Of a stretch of 64,000 nucleotides of DNA, positions 1-11,303 are shown one piece after another. The stretch's first letter is position 1. The number at the start of each line of letters is the position of its first letter. Position numbers and translations under genes: made by a program. Under the pieces are notes generated by a model, which made no database searches, was not told the DNA's origin, and saw only the letters and a list, made by a program, of their open reading frames with translations. This DNA is from Trebouxia sp. TZW2008 (taxonomy: Eukaryota > Chlorophyta > Trebouxiophyceae > Trebouxiales > Trebouxiaceae): contig BDIU01000203.1 in NCBI GenBank assembly GCA_002118135.1, positions 62,001-126,000 of the forward strand, given 5' to 3'.

Positions 1-293
1 GGTGCGCCCCTTGAAAATTTATCTCACTGTGGAAGCTCACAAATTTCATATCATCTATCAGGTGCAGTAAAAGTTGCCTTGTCAGTATTGCTGTTTGAAC
101 CACAATCGACGACGCGCATGTCGTGTTTCAGGAATGGTTACACACCTGACATAGCACTCTCAAGTGTGACCATCGGTTGGTTCACCATGGTATGCAGAGG
201 TCATCGTGTAGAGTTGACAGTGATAGTGCCATGCAACTGCGCATTGTGCATATACACCTGCACAACCGATTGATTGATTGCTGTAGGTCACAG

Positions 294-3200
294 GGCGCTT
301 CATCATTCAAGGACCTCAATTCCCAGCTCACAACCTCACAACGGCCTCCCCAAACGCTTCGTATGCATTCTACTCCTGCCTCGCGCTGACCCCTGGCGAT
401 CGCATGACCATGACGAATGAAACCTGCAATTCCAACCCAAATGTCACACGATACAACTCAGGGCTGAACAGCTGTGCAATGGCTAACTCAGGCGGCTGCT
501 GTATGGACATGAGTGTGTTTCAGGTCAGTAATATTGCATGTTGAGCATACATAGAATGCATAGCATACATAGCATGCATAGCATGCCTAGCATACATAGC
601 ATGCCTAACATGCATGGCATACATAGCATACATAGCATGCCTAGCATACATAGCATGCATAGCATGCCTAGCATACATAGCATGCACAGCATGCCTAGCA
701 TGTATAGCATGCCTAGCATGTATAGCATGCATAGCACTCGTGCCACTGCTTGCCTACACATTCTTACGGGACAGCGTTGGAGTGATGCTTGCTGCATGCT
801 ATTGCCTTGAAACAGGACATAGTTGCCCCTCATTACAACGACTGCTTGGGTTCTCGAGAAAGTTGTCCTTGTATCCAAATGTCCTCACTCAAAGGTGCCA
901 CTGCAGTCAGAGTGCAGTGAGTAGTGTTCAATTGTGTGCTCCTGTACTTGAGGATGTTGCAGCGAGTGTCCTTATGAAGAGAGGCTACTGTACAGGCAAT
1001 GTTGATGCCCAGCAAGCTGTTGAGAAAGGGCGCAGTATTGATTTGTAGGGCAATGCATTTTTGGGTGGGCATCTAGCGGGCATCTAGCAGACATCTGCGA
1101 CTCAACGCCGTTTGGAGGAAGTTTGTGGACAGGCTTCGGCTATGCCAACGAGAAACTACTGCACATGCAATTCTGATACCTAGCGAGCTGTTGATAAAGG
1201 GCACAATAATGATTTGCAGGGCAATGTGCCCTTGGGTGGGCATCTAGCAGACATCTGCAACTCAATGCCGTTTGGGGGCAATGTTTGTGTAGGCTTCAGC
1301 TATGGCACTGAGAAAATACTAACAGGCAATTCTGCTGCCTAGCACGCTGTTGATCAAGGGCTCAGTGTTGATTTGCAGGGCAATGTACCCTTGGGTGGGC
1401 ATCTAGCAGACATCTGCAAGTCAATGCCGTTTGGGGGCAATGTTTGTGTAGGCTTCAGCTATGGCACTGAGAAAATACTCACAGGCAATTCTGCTGCCTA
1501 GCACGCTGTTGATCAAGGGCTCAGTGTTGGTTTGCAGGGCAATGCGTCCTTAGCAGGGCATCTAGCAGACATTTGCAACTCACTGCTGTTGGGGAGCAGT
1601 GTGTGTGTAGGCTTCAGCTATGACACTGGCACCCAGCTAGCATTCTTCAAAAACCAACGTCCAAATCAGGCAGTTGACGTGACTGCTGCCTGTGTAATCC
1701 CAAATGTCACACTCTGGGTGCTGACATCAGGTTAGATAATTTCATTTCATCCAAATCGCATGCTAGACAGGCTCAGCAGGCTCAGCTAGATACGTACTGG
1801 AGCAACCAACTTTCCCCAACCAGTTTGATCCTGGGCTGACTTAAGGCCATTATACTGAATAGACGCCTGTCAGCTCTTAATAGAAGCACAAATTATGGAC
1901 ACATAGGTTGCAAAACAGCAGAAAGGAGCAGTCATGCAGCACGGTGTCATAAGCTTTCAGCATATAAGCAGCTGCAGCTCTTTCAGTAAACAGCGGCAAC
2001 CAGCCTGTGATTGCACAAAGACTTCTGACGTCTTGTCTGCGCATGTTGACATCATTGTCTTGACATTGTTTCTTATGCTGTGCTTATACCTGTGTGCGTA
2101 TAGCTTGCTTACATTGAGCATCCAGCTTAAATGCTCAGACTGTACTGGTGCTTTGTTGGCTTTAGTGACAGATTGCCTTGATGCTCTCTCAAGCACGCAG
2201 CGTTCATTTTGCTTTTGCCTGAACTGTCCCTATGACACTTGTCACAGCTACCCTCAATGTAGGTGGATCCTGGTGTTGGCATTCTGCATTATAGAAACAT
2301 CTTTTCAGGGGCACTGCTATGAGAACAAGGCAATCAGACATCAATTACATTGCGTTCTGACTGCAGTGGTACCTCTCAGCAAGGACAGTTTGGCATAAGG
2401 ACAACTTGCTTGGCAACCAATGCAGTCGTTATAAAGAGAGAAATACTGCGTGATTGCAGCCTGCTTGATTGTTGAGATGTATGCTGAGGCATTTGTGTGT
2501 TGATGCAGCTCTTCCTGGGTCAATGGCAGCAGACAACAGACCAACTGCCGTGTCCTTGCAGCCCCACATGGCTGTTGGGCCCTCACCTTCGCTCCCATCC
2601 TCAGGTCAGTATTCATTTTGATATTTAACAAGAAATGTAAGATTGGCCTGTCACGCCAGAGGTAGCAGGTTCGAATCCCAAACCCTCAAAATTGCAGTTT
2701 TGCAAGCTTTTGTCACACTGTCTGTTTTGAGGACAAAAGACAACAAGTATTTGGATGTATTTGTAGCCCAGAGACACTTGGCAGACAACTGTGTATAAAG
2801 ACATTTCTGTCACAGTGTCTCTTTTGAGGGCAACATCAAAAGTTGTCTTTGGCTGTATCTGTACACCAAGATACATCTGGCAGACAACTGTGGACAAAGA
2901 TCTTTCCACCCTTCACATTCAGTACTAATGTTTCAGCATAGCACAGGGTTGAAGTGGTTGGAGGCAGCTGGTAATTGATAAGGTCAGTCACAGAATGAGG
3001 CGCTATTTGCCCCTGCTCCAAAACGTACCTGGCTAAGCCTGCTGAAAATGTCCTGCATGCGCTTGGAATGAACAAAATGAAACAAAGGCTGACATGTGGT
3101 CCACAGGTCTTTCTGATGCAGGAAGCGCAATAGGCACTGCATTGGGCATCGGCGCACCATGCCTGGCCATCATTCTCTGGTTTGCCGTTACCTACATTTA

Positions 3201-6200
3201 CAGATGACAGAAAAAGCTGTAAGTTGCCACCATGCTGTTTTGGCCTTACATGAAGGCTGAGACATCTCTTGGAGATCTCTGGGATGCAGGAAGCGCGATA
3301 GGCACTGCATTGGGCATCGGCGCCCCACGCCTGGCTGTCATTCTCTAATTTGCCGTCACCTGCATTTACAGGCGACAAAAGAAGCTGTAGGGTGCCACCA
3401 TGCTGTTTTGGCCTTACAGGAAGGCTGACAAGTGTTCTGCAGGTCTCTCAGATGCAGGAAGCACGATAGGCATTGTATTGGGCATTGGCGCACCATGCCT
3501 GGTCGTCATTCTCTGGTTTCCCATCACCTACATTTACAGGCAAAGAAGAAGCTCTTGTTTGCCACCATGCTGTTTTAGCGTCTACATGAAGGCCGACACA
3601 TGGTCTGCAGGTCTTTTGGATGCAGGAAGCGCAATAGGCACTGCATTGGGCATTGCAGCGCCATGCCTGGCCGTGATTCTCTGGTTTGCCGTCACCTACA
3701 AGTACAGACGACAGAAAAAGCTGTGGGTTGCCACCATGCTATTTTGGCCTTACAGGAAGGCTGACACATGTTCTGCAGGTCTCTCGGATGCAGGAAGCGC
3801 AATAGGCACTGCATTGGGCATCGGCGCCCCACGCCTGGCTGTCATTTTCTGGTTTGCCGTCACCAGCATTTACAGGCGACAAAAGAAGCTGTAGGGTGCC
3901 ACCATGCTGTTTTGGCCTTTCAGGAAGGCTGACACATGTTCTGCAGGTCTCTCGGATGCAGGAAGCGCAATAGGCATTGCGCTGGGCATTGGCGCACCAT
4001 GCCTGGCTGTCATTCTTTGATGTCCTGTCACCTCCACCTACAGGCAAGAGAAGAAGCTGCAGGTTGCCGCCATGCTGTTCTAGCCTTACATGAAGGCTGA
4101 CATATGTTCTGCAGGTCTCTCGGATGCAGGAAGCGCAATAGGCACTGCGCTGGGCATCGGTGCGCCATGCCTGGCCGTCATTCTCTGGTTTGCTGTCACG
4201 TACACTTACAGGCGAGAGAAGAAGCTCTTGGTTGCCACTGTGCTGAGGAACTTGAGGGCCTCTGATGTTGCAGCAGCAGACAATTTGCACAATACAGGCT
4301 TCAAAGTGCAAGCAAGGCAGCTGGACAAGGCTGAGTCAGGCTCAAAGATTCTACCTACGCTTGATAAGTCAAGTGAAGGTACATTTGCTGAATCCTGATG
4401 CTCATTGCTGCCGACTCTTGGGTCAATAGTATGTTCACTCACTCACTCACTCACTCACTCACTCACTCACTCACTCACTCACTCACTCACTCACTCACCC
4501 ACTCGCCCACCCGCTCACCGTTGAATCCTGATGCTCATTGCTGCCAACTCTTGAGTCAACAGTATACTCACCCACCCACCCACCCACCCATCCACCCACC
4601 CAGTCACTTGCCCACTCGCCCACCCACTCACGCATGCTAGACAGGCTCAGCAGACCCAGCAAGGTACGTACTGGAACAATAAACTGTTGCGCTGTGAGTG
4701 CAATAAACAAATAATGAACAGCATTGAGCATCTCACACACAGAAATATCACAGGATTGTGTGGCGATCATTCAAAGCACTTGGTGTTGTTGTGAGTGCCA
4801 TAGAGTCATTTGCCATTTCAGGTGCAAAGACACCAGGCAAATCTTGACACAGTGCAAGCTTTCCCTGCTAAGTACACAGATGTGAGCCTGGACCGGTGTA
4901 TATGCGACGGTCGTCACATTGAAGATGAGATGTCCCTAAGTCCTAACCACAAAGATGTAACATTGCAGGTCCAACACCGCTCATGCTGGAGGCAGCAAGG
5001 CAGATGACACAGCGCTGCCTCAGACGATGGGACTCTTTCCTAGCTCTAAGGTCAGCAGCCACGGTCCGCCAAGTTTCGTTTTTGTTCAAATTGTACAATG
5101 ACATTTTGTTTCGTCCATGTTGATTCTGGGTTTGTCCAAAGCTTACAGTAATTGCGCAATTAGGCAGATAGCACTTTGTTTCTGTATGTACATAGTTTCT
5201 GAGCTCACATGAACTTTGTTCAGATTTGTACTTGTTTACGCTGCCACAGCCTGACAGCAATGTGCTTTTCGCGCTGCCACAGCCATGGTATTGGCAAACT
5301 TGTTGTATTCAGTATCACCTACATGCTGCAGCATTGGCTCTTCAAACGATGTATCTCTTGTTGTGCACATGCAGCTCAGGCGCTGATGGTCAGCGTCAAG
5401 TGCATGAGTGACTCAAGCAGACTCTCAGTTGCTTCGTGAGTTGGCAGCACAGCAAACCTCTGATGCTGCTTTGCTGTGCTGCAAAACACAGCACAGACTG
5501 TGTGCTGTGCCGCAAAAAACAGCACAGACTGTGTGCTGTGCAGTCTGCCGAAGCCTTATTTGTGATGGGTTTTCTCAAAGGTAGTAGCTGTTGTGCCTCT
5601 GAGTGCAGGGCCTTCCTTAGTACGAAGCCTGACAAAGTAGACTTGTGTTTGTAGTTGTCTGCTTGATGGTGACAAATCATGTTACATTACGAACATCTGC
5701 TAGGCAGGCTTTGAAATACCATGAAACAGTGCGTACAGGCGCAGTCAGCTGTCCCCGTGCAAGTCTGTCAAAAGCTGTTTTGAACCAACTAAACTTGATA
5801 TGCAAGGCAGACAGGTCCTTATGCACAGTCTGCTGCCAGTTGTGTCCACGGCCACCTGCTTAGTGATTGAGTGTTGACTCATGCTTGCAAGTGCGTGCAT
5901 AGGGCGTCCAAAGATAGCCAAGGAGTAGGCACAGGGGTGTGGATGAAATGGTATCAGTGTGGTGTGGGTTGACTGTGTCCAGTAGTGGCGTATGTTTTTG
6001 TGCTTAGCAGTTGAGTGTTGATTCATGCTTGCAAGTGAATGCACAGGGCATCTAAAGATAGCCAAGGCGTGGGCAAAGGGGTGTGGAGGGAACGGTATCA
6101 GGGCGTGAGGGCAATTTCCATGCTCCTGGCTCTTTGCAATCTCCATAGGCACTTGGAGAACACAGCTGTGCTTAACAACTGAGTGATGACTCAAGCTTGC

Positions 6201-8250
6201 ACAGGGCGTCCAAAGATAGCTAAGGTGTGGGCAAAGGGGTGTGGAGGGAATGGTATCAAGGCGTTAGGGCAGCTTTCATGCTCCTGGCTCTTCGCAACCT
6301 CAACAGGCACTTGGAGAAGACAGCTGTGCTTAGCAACTGAGTGATGACTCATGCTTGCACAGGGCATCTAAAGATAGCCAAGGTGTGAGCAAAGGTTGTG
6401 GAGGGGATGATATCAGGGCGTGAGAGCAGCGTCCATGCTCCTGGCTCTTCGCAATCTCAATAAGCACTTGGAGAACACAGCTGTGCTTAGCAACTGAGTG
6501 ATGACTCATGCTTGCACAGGGCGTCCAAACATAGCCAAGGTGTGGGCAAAGGAATGTGGAGGGAATGGTATCGGGGCGTGAGGGCAGCTTTCATGCTCCT
6601 GGCTCTTCGCAACCTCAACAGGCACTTGGAGAACACAGCTGTGCTTAGCAACTGAGTGATGACTCATGCTTGCACAGGGCATCTAAAGATAGCCAAGGTG
6701 TGGGCAAAGGGGTGTGGAGGGAAAGGTATCAGGGTGTGAGGGCAGCTGCCATGCTCCTGGCTCTTCGCAATCTCAACAAGCACTTGGAGAACGAAGCTGT
6801 GCAACAGCTGAAGAACGCTGATGTGGAGGCACCTCCCAGCTCACCAGCTACCGCAGGTTTTCATGCTCTTGTTTTTCCTCCTCCTCCACCTCCCCCTGCT
6901 CTTCTTCCTCCACCCCCTCTCCCTCTCCCTCTCCCTCTCCCTCTCCCTCTCCCTCTCCCTCTTCCCTTTTCTCTTTCTGTTCCCCTTCCTCTTACTGCTT
7001 CTCATCTGCGTCTGCCCTTCCTCTTCTATCTTGCCAACATCAGCAAAGACACTTTCACTGGATGTGCTCAGCATGGTCTGACTCAGTGCCAGTCACCTTT
7101 GACAACACGCCTTCCAACCTGATTTGCTGATGCCCTTGTCACTTGCACACCATCATCTGCTCTCTGTTACTCTGTAGTTTGCTCTGTCACTTGCAACTTT
7201 TTGCCCTGTTTCTTGAGTCTCTGTTACTCTGTTGCTATTACTGTGTGACTGTCACTGTGACTCTTTGACTGTCACTCTGTCACCGTGACTCTGTTACTGT
7301 TACTCTGTTACTCTGCGAGTTACTCTGCTACTGTGTCGAATTGTCACTTGCGTTTGACTCTGGTGGAATTGGACAGTCAAGCTCCGTTGCAGCAACACAA
7401 TGTGTGCGCCAGTGTCAATGACATAGACATGTACTTCTTTCCCCAGTCAGGTTGAACAAACAGTCTCCATGCAAGTGTAGTGCCTGCTGATCCGAGATGC
7501 CATACCGGATTATGCTCATCAGTGCTGTCAGCAGCTGCGCACGTGTCTAAATTGTAATCAAGGCTGATCCGAGAATTCCCGTTGTAATGTGTTGAATGAT
7601 TGGCGGACGGTGGATATTGAGCACGGACCCAGGACATCAGCATGCCTCTTTTGCACAAGATCATTTGTGTTTGAAAGCAAGAAGAGTGTCTTGCAGCTGC
7701 TTTCTTCAAGATCAGTACTAGCAAAACACTTAGCTTTGTATGTCTCCACATTCAGTACAAATGTTCTAAATGGTTAGTACAGGACCAAACTGATTGGAGA
7801 GACCTGATTACTGTAGTAAGTGCCTAGCTGGGCCTGCTGAGCCTGTGCAGCATTCATTCTGAATGCATGGACTGAACAGGCAAGCTTTGTGTGTGACTTG
7901 CAGGGCATTTCATCTGCCTCTTGACGGCTTGGCAGCAAAGCAATCACAAGCAGAAGACTGAGCTGCTTGACATGAACAAGCTTGCTTCAAGTCATTCATA
8001 TCTGAAAGCGAGAAGAGGGTCTTGCATATACTCTTGTCAAGTTTGATAGCTTTGTGTGTGACTTGCAGAGCAGTTCAACTGCCTGTTGACGGCTTGGCAG
8101 CAAAGCAATCATGAGCAGAGGCATCAGCTGCTCAACATGTTGGCAGTCCAATTGCATCGTATCTCAGAAGAAGCAGCCCAAGCTCTGCCCCTGAAGGACA
8201 GAGATGTCATAGGGCTGTATGCCTTTGTTTGCGGCTGGCTTCCCTTTTGA
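294..8250 (+). CDS. Single-pass membrane protein, family not recognised (5' partial)
   Basis: Exons 294-523, 1538-1730, 4115-4378, 4969-5050, 6678-6856 and 8069-8250 join with matching intron phases to the TGA at 8248-8250; the first enters in phase 1, so more exons lie upstream. The first two exons encode an extracellular stretch with several Cys (GGCCMDMS) and NxT/NxS sites (NET, NVT, NAS). The third encodes a Gly-rich transmembrane helix (GSAIGTALGIG, then AVILWFAVTY) followed by basic YRREKK, as in type I proteins, and then a cytoplasmic part. Exons five and six are polar and helical (MLLALRNLNKHLE; LLTAWQQSNHEQRHQLLNML), ending YAFVCGWLPF. I do not recognise the family; a pherophorin-like or receptor role would be a guess. 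Decayed copies of exons 2, 3, 5 and 6 fill the introns. The phase agreement is the main support. Confidence 0.58.
537..745. repeat. Degenerate AGCATRCMT short tandem array
   Basis: About twenty copies of a 9-10 base unit of the type AGCATGCAT / AGCATACAT / AGCATGCCT lie in the first intron of the membrane-protein gene, just after its donor site. The array creates long open frames on both strands (His/Met/Ser or Met/Leu/Cys rich) that are repeat artefacts. Confidence 0.9.
838..1000 (+). repeat. Dispersed repeat family 1, copy a
   Basis: Begins CGACTGCTTGGG and contains two GTCCT blocks followed by AAAGGTGCCACTGCAGTCAG. The same order is found at 43349-43508 on the same strand and inverted at 2340-2428. 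No terminal inverted repeats or coding capacity are visible. Confidence 0.65.
1038..1537 (+). repeat. Three decayed copies of exon 2 junction (period about 160 bp)
   Basis: Units starting near 1038, 1204 and 1365 repeat the acceptor TTTGCAG|GGCAATG and the first half of the exon at 1538-1730 (reading GGHLADIC.S). Each lacks the second half of that exon and runs instead into a short tail with a stop (GNSAA, then TAG). The first copy has a damaged acceptor (TTGTAG) and an internal duplication. They are intronic relics of tandem duplication across the acceptor site. Confidence 0.85.
1757..1805 (+). repeat. Dispersed repeat family 2, copy a
   Basis: A block GCATGCTAGACAGGCTCAGC followed by AGGCTCAGCTAGATACGTAC. 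It recurs at 4631-4677 (same strand) and inverted near 3019-3060, 7817-7855 and 30676-30716. Confidence 0.6.
2340..2428 (-). repeat. Dispersed repeat family 1, inverted copy
   Basis: The reverse complement reads CGACTGCATTGG, then two GTCCTT blocks and GAGGTACCACTGCAGTCAG, collinear with 838-1000 and 43349-43508. Confidence 0.6.
2649..2690 (+). other. tRNA-Asp(GTC)-like relic
   Basis: TGGC-CTGTCAC-GCCA forms an anticodon stem and loop with anticodon GTC, followed by a B-box-like GGTTCGAATCC. The T stem does not pair fully and no D arm or acceptor stem can be drawn, so this is not a functional tRNA gene. It could be a tRNA-derived pseudogene or the head of a worn SINE. Confidence 0.35.
2705..2905 (+). 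repeat. Two-copy tandem duplication, about 100 bp unit
   Basis: The segments 2705-2804 and 2805-2905 both run TGTCACA-TGTCT-TTTTGAGG, then a TTTGGMTGTAT block, then TGGCAGACAACTGTG. Intronic, non-coding. Confidence 0.75.
3019..3060 (-). repeat. Dispersed repeat family 2, inverted copy
   Basis: ACGTACCTGGCTAAGCCTGC is the reverse complement of the family-2 core. It lies just upstream of the transmembrane-exon array. Confidence 0.5.
3075..4250 (+). repeat. Seven-copy 168-bp array of a transmembrane exon
   Basis: The anchor GATGCAGGAAGC occurs at 3114, 3283, 3451, 3619, 3787, 3955 and 4123: one step of 169, then five steps of exactly 168 bases (56 codons). Each unit encodes a Gly-rich helix with GSAIGTALGIG, a hydrophobic VILWFAVTY block and a basic YRRQKK tail, then MLFWPYRKAD and an acceptor-like TCTGCAG. 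Copies 3 to 5 stay open across unit borders, whereas copies 1, 2 and 5 end in TAA or TAG after the basic tail and copy 6 has an internal TGA. Only copy 7 (exon 4115-4378) continues into a unique cytoplasmic sequence. The phase-1 acceptor fits the exon ending at 1730, so any copy with a working acceptor could be spliced in. Confidence 0.9.
4437..4628. repeat. (ACTC)n and (CACC)n microsatellites
   Basis: A perfect ACTC run (about 4437-4500) and an ACCC/CACC run (about 4566-4628) flank a second copy of the sequence TTGAATCCTGATGCTCATTG that also follows the exon ending at 4378. This indicates local duplication. Confidence 0.9.
4631..4677 (+). repeat. Dispersed repeat family 2, copy b
   Basis: CGCATGCTAGACAGGCTCAG is followed by AGACCCAGCAAGGTACGTAC, nearly identical to 1757-1805. 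Confidence 0.6.
5866..6677 (+). repeat. Five decayed copies of exon 5 (period about 158 bp)
   Basis: The segment GTGATGACTCATGCTTGCAC plus the exon start repeats with landmarks at 5873, 6017, 6184, 6343, 6500 and 6658 (steps 144, 167, 159, 157, 158). The last unit is the intact exon 6678-6856. The earlier units keep the acceptor and the MLLALRNLN reading but run into the stop of AVLSN* or carry earlier breaks. Confidence 0.88.
6880..7340. repeat. Pyrimidine tract and degenerate TCTGTTACTCTG repeats
   Basis: A CCTCTC-type tract at about 6880-6995 gives spurious Pro/Leu or Arg/Glu frames. It is followed at about 7140-7340 by a loose array of TCTGTTACTCTG and TGTCACTGTGAC units. All of it lies in the intron after exon 5. 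Confidence 0.85.
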
Positions 8251-8560
8251 AGATGCTAGCAGAAATTGTGTAAAGGTAACAGCAGAAGCGGCCCAAGCTC
8301 TACCCCCAAAGGACAGAGACGTCAGAGGGCTGTATGCCTTCATTTGCGGCTGGCTCCCTGTGCGAAGGTAACAGCAGAAGCTATGGAAAGGTCACAGCTG
8401 AAGCGGCCCAAGCTCTACCCCAAAGGACAGAGACGTCATAGGGCTGTATGCCTTCGTTTGCGGCTGCCTCCCTGTGTAAAGGTGACAGCAAAAGGTGTGT
8501 AAAGCCAGCAGCAGAAGCTGTGTACAGTCAACAGCAGAAGTCGCAAGAAAGTTTGGCTGC
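7900..8560 (+). repeat. Partial copies of exon 6 on both sides of the intact exon
   Basis: A copy of the first half of exon 6 (reading LLTAWQQSNHKQKTELLDMNK) lies at about 7904-7980, upstream of the intact exon. Copies of the second half (EAAQALPPKDRDV) follow it, with the GCCCAAGCTCT landmark at 8179, 8291 and 8405. The copies have lost the reading frame. Confidence 0.75.
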
Positions 8561-9603
8561 AAGCAGCGCCATAATTGATGCAGGGTAGCACATCCCCCCC
8601 CCTTATTTGCAGCTGGGTCCCTGTTTATAAGTAAAAGCAGAGGCAGAAAGCAGATTTGGCTTTGTATAGAGGCAACAGCAGAACCTGAAAGATGATTTGG
8701 CTTCAAGCAATGCCGTGGTTGATGCAGGGTAGCACATGCCCACTGACAAATGCTGTCGTCTGCAAGCTTGAGACAGCAGAATTTCTTGCCAGAAATTGTG
8801 CCTGATCCAGACTGTGCAAGCAGCATCTGCCACTGCTAGACAGACACATCATGACTGTACAGGTGCATGATTGTGTAATGGTGACATGAAGTATGATGAT
8901 GTGTGTTTCAGTAGCTAGGCCTGAAGTATTGAATGGACGTTTTGCTGACGAGTCAACGCGTGCAACAGGCATGTCGTGATGTGAGGGTAAGAATCAACTT
9001 GGGTATGTTTCCTGTAGGCCCGTTTGTGTCATGCTTGCGTCACAGCTATACAGGTTGTTGATTTGCCCAGATTGTGTTATGCCTTGTACGCATGTATGTA
9101 TATGTTTGTGTGTGTATGTATGTGTGTACGTGCGTCTAAGCTTTACTACATCCTATACAGACAGTTTTATATGCTAGGCCTATACAATTTCTGGATAGGC
9201 ATTGAAATGCATTTAGATTGAGGATGACTTGCTGCTGTTGAGCCATCTGATTCAATTATCACATTACTTTTTTTTATTCTTTGTATTTTAGCGGATATGG
9301 CAGATGCCCTCCAGAGTACTGCTGTCTAAGAGTTGTGTAAAATACTGATGTGGCTGTATACATGGCAGTTGGAGCAATCTGTGACCACTACAAGCTTAAG
9401 CGTTCCCACATGCATTCTTATATCATTTTGGGAAATGCATGGGAGGCTAGCAGGAGCTCCTATAGCGTGTGGGAAATATATAGTAGACTTAGCTTCTGGC
9501 ATTGCTTGTGGTGGTAAACAAGGATTCAGTCATAGTTTGGGGGACTTCTCAAACTAGGGCTGAGTGTGGAACACAAGACACAGGCTCAGCAATTTGTTTT
9601 CAG

Positions 9604-9774
9604 TAAACTTGGCTGCAGAACAGCTGGCTGCAGCACAGCTGAGTGGCTATGACCAGGTGATCCCACATCATGATGCCATCATGCATCATGTGGATTCATC
9701 ATCATCCATCATCATCAGCCATCAAACAGCTGCAACAGGACTTCATGCTGGATGAGCTTGACACCACAGCTTGA
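9604..9774 (+). CDS. Possible two-exon C-terminus, unassigned
   Basis: Exon 9604-9656 (reading NLAAEQLAAAQLSGYDQ, donor GTGATC) joins in phase 0 to 9730-9774 (LQQDFMLDELDTTA, TGA). An alternative phase-0 acceptor after the CACAG repeat at 9887 would give VAQDHYLHNYNM...DPVTVP with TGA at 9996-9998. No upstream exon with a matching phase was found. It may be the tail of a separate short gene or an alternative 3' end of the preceding membrane-protein gene. Confidence 0.28.
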
Positions 9775-9822
9775 CAAGCTGACGCTGTCAAAAAGGGGTG
9801 AAGGGTCACAGACACAGCATGA

Positions 9823-9887
9823 CACAGCACAGCACAGCACAGCACAGCACAGCACAGCACAGCACAGCACAGCACAGCACAGCACAG
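9823..9887. repeat. (CACAG)n pentamer microsatellite
   Basis: About thirteen near-perfect CACAG units. Each ends in CAG, so the array is a run of potential 3' splice acceptors ahead of an open frame. Confidence 0.95.
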
Positions 9888-9998
9888 GTAGCCCAGGATC
9901 ATTACCTTCACAACTACAACATGCTGCAGTCAGTCATCCCTGGCAAGCACAAGGGCTACAGACTTCAGTACAGTGATGACCCGGTGACCGTGCCATGA

Positions 9999-11303
9999 CA
10001 GCATGGGTGCCAGTGCCAGCAACAACGCTAGGGGTAAACAGCATGGTCAAGCTGATCAACTGGTCAGAAAGCTTTGTGGCACAGCATCCAGAAGCAGCAA
10101 CCAGCAAGGCACATGCTGACAAGGCAATTCCTTGCAGCAAATCCCAAGCAACAGCCACTCAAGCAGATGTTGGCAGGCAGTCATACCAACAGATCAGATG
10201 CCTCTAGTGCTGCCAGGCTAATTGCTGTCACTCAAGCTACACCTCTTGTGGGGAGTGCTGACAATCACAGTGTGCTTACTGGCATTCCAATCACTTTTGC
10301 ATGCTTTTGAAGTGTAGCCAATTTTCAGCAGCAGACGGTCAGCTACCTCAGTGGTAGTCCCTAAGTGGCAGCAGTCAAGCCTGCTTGCACTGGTTAGGGT
10401 CTGATAACTGTGCTGTTGTGGCTGCATGGCTCAAATCTGTCACCAGATGTAGCAAGCCCCCATGCAGTATGCTGAGCCTTGATTTGGTGGTGACAAACTT
10501 TGGTAGTTGGTAGTGTGAGCAGAGCAGACCTACTGTGTGCAACCAAATGAATGCATTCAGGTGTACACTTGAAAGCATTGGCAGACCGCCAGGCCATTTG
10601 CGTGAAGGTACGGCATTGCTTATGTACCCGTACTTGTGTGAGCCATCATTGGGTGTAAACGTGGCTTAAGGACAGCTCATTGCATGGTGTTATGCTTGCT
10701 CGCACACATCGTTGCAGACAGGTCAGCGGGGTGTGTACATGCACTTTGCTATAGCAGAGCTGTGCGCTCAATTTGCTATTGCATGCTCAAGCTTACATGG
10801 CATGCAAGCTCAATGTAAACCATCGATGTCAGAACAGCTTACTTGCATGATTGTTCGCATCTCTCAAGAGCAAAGGGCATCACAAATTGCTGCCTGCCTT
10901 CCTCACTTGTCTTCTGCTTCTTGCAGTCACCAGCTGTTGCCTTTGCCATGGGCACGATTGTCAACAGATTTGCCATGCTTCCTGTTGTTGTATTGCCTCT
11001 TCTAGGTGCCATCATGGGGTTGCAAATCTTTGGACATACTGACAAGACAGATGGTGCAACAATGTGCATTGCATGTCGCAACATTGACTCATCACCGTTG
11101 AGTAAAAGGCCAGCCTAGCCACCTGTCCGGATCATCTAGAGGTTGCGAAATCGTGTCATCATGCAGTGCCTGCATCACTGGTGTGCCACGATGACCATGA
11201 ATTATGCTCACAAGATCTTGTTGCAACATGTAAATGGTAACGCGTTCACCTCATGACAGGTGTTCAGTTGTGACTGCTTGTCAGACATGAATTGTTGCTG
11301 CAG
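9999..11303. other. Region without a supported gene
   Basis: Short frames occur on both strands, but none has consistent splice phases. A stretch at 10927-11118 after a good acceptor (TTCTTGCAG) reads a hydrophobic segment (FAMLPVVVLPLLGAIMGL) and then TMCIACRNIDS. It could be an upstream exon of the BTB gene or chance. Confidence 0.4.

Noticed and set aside
520..878. Long His/Met/Ala-rich and Met/Leu/Cys-rich frames on both strands
   Set aside because: They are readings of the AGCATGCAT-type tandem array in an intron; every frame of such a repeat stays open.
3400..3894. A separate 164-residue multi-pass membrane protein
   Set aside because: It is three units of the 168-base transmembrane-exon array read through; it has no start context of its own and flanking units carry stops.
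4810..5007. Frame reading QRHQANLDTVQAF and RCICDGRHIEDEM as an exon of the first gene
   Set aside because: Its phase does not fit the preceding exon (ends 4378, phase 1), whereas the exon starting at 4969 fits both neighbours.
6821..7122. Leu/Ser/Pro-rich plus frame and Arg/Glu-rich minus frame
   Set aside because: Product of the CCTCTC pyrimidine tract; the true exon ends at the donor after 6856.
10843..11118. Hydrophobic exon before the BTB gene
   Set aside because: It has a good acceptor but no matching donor or phase to the BTB exon; kept only as a remark.
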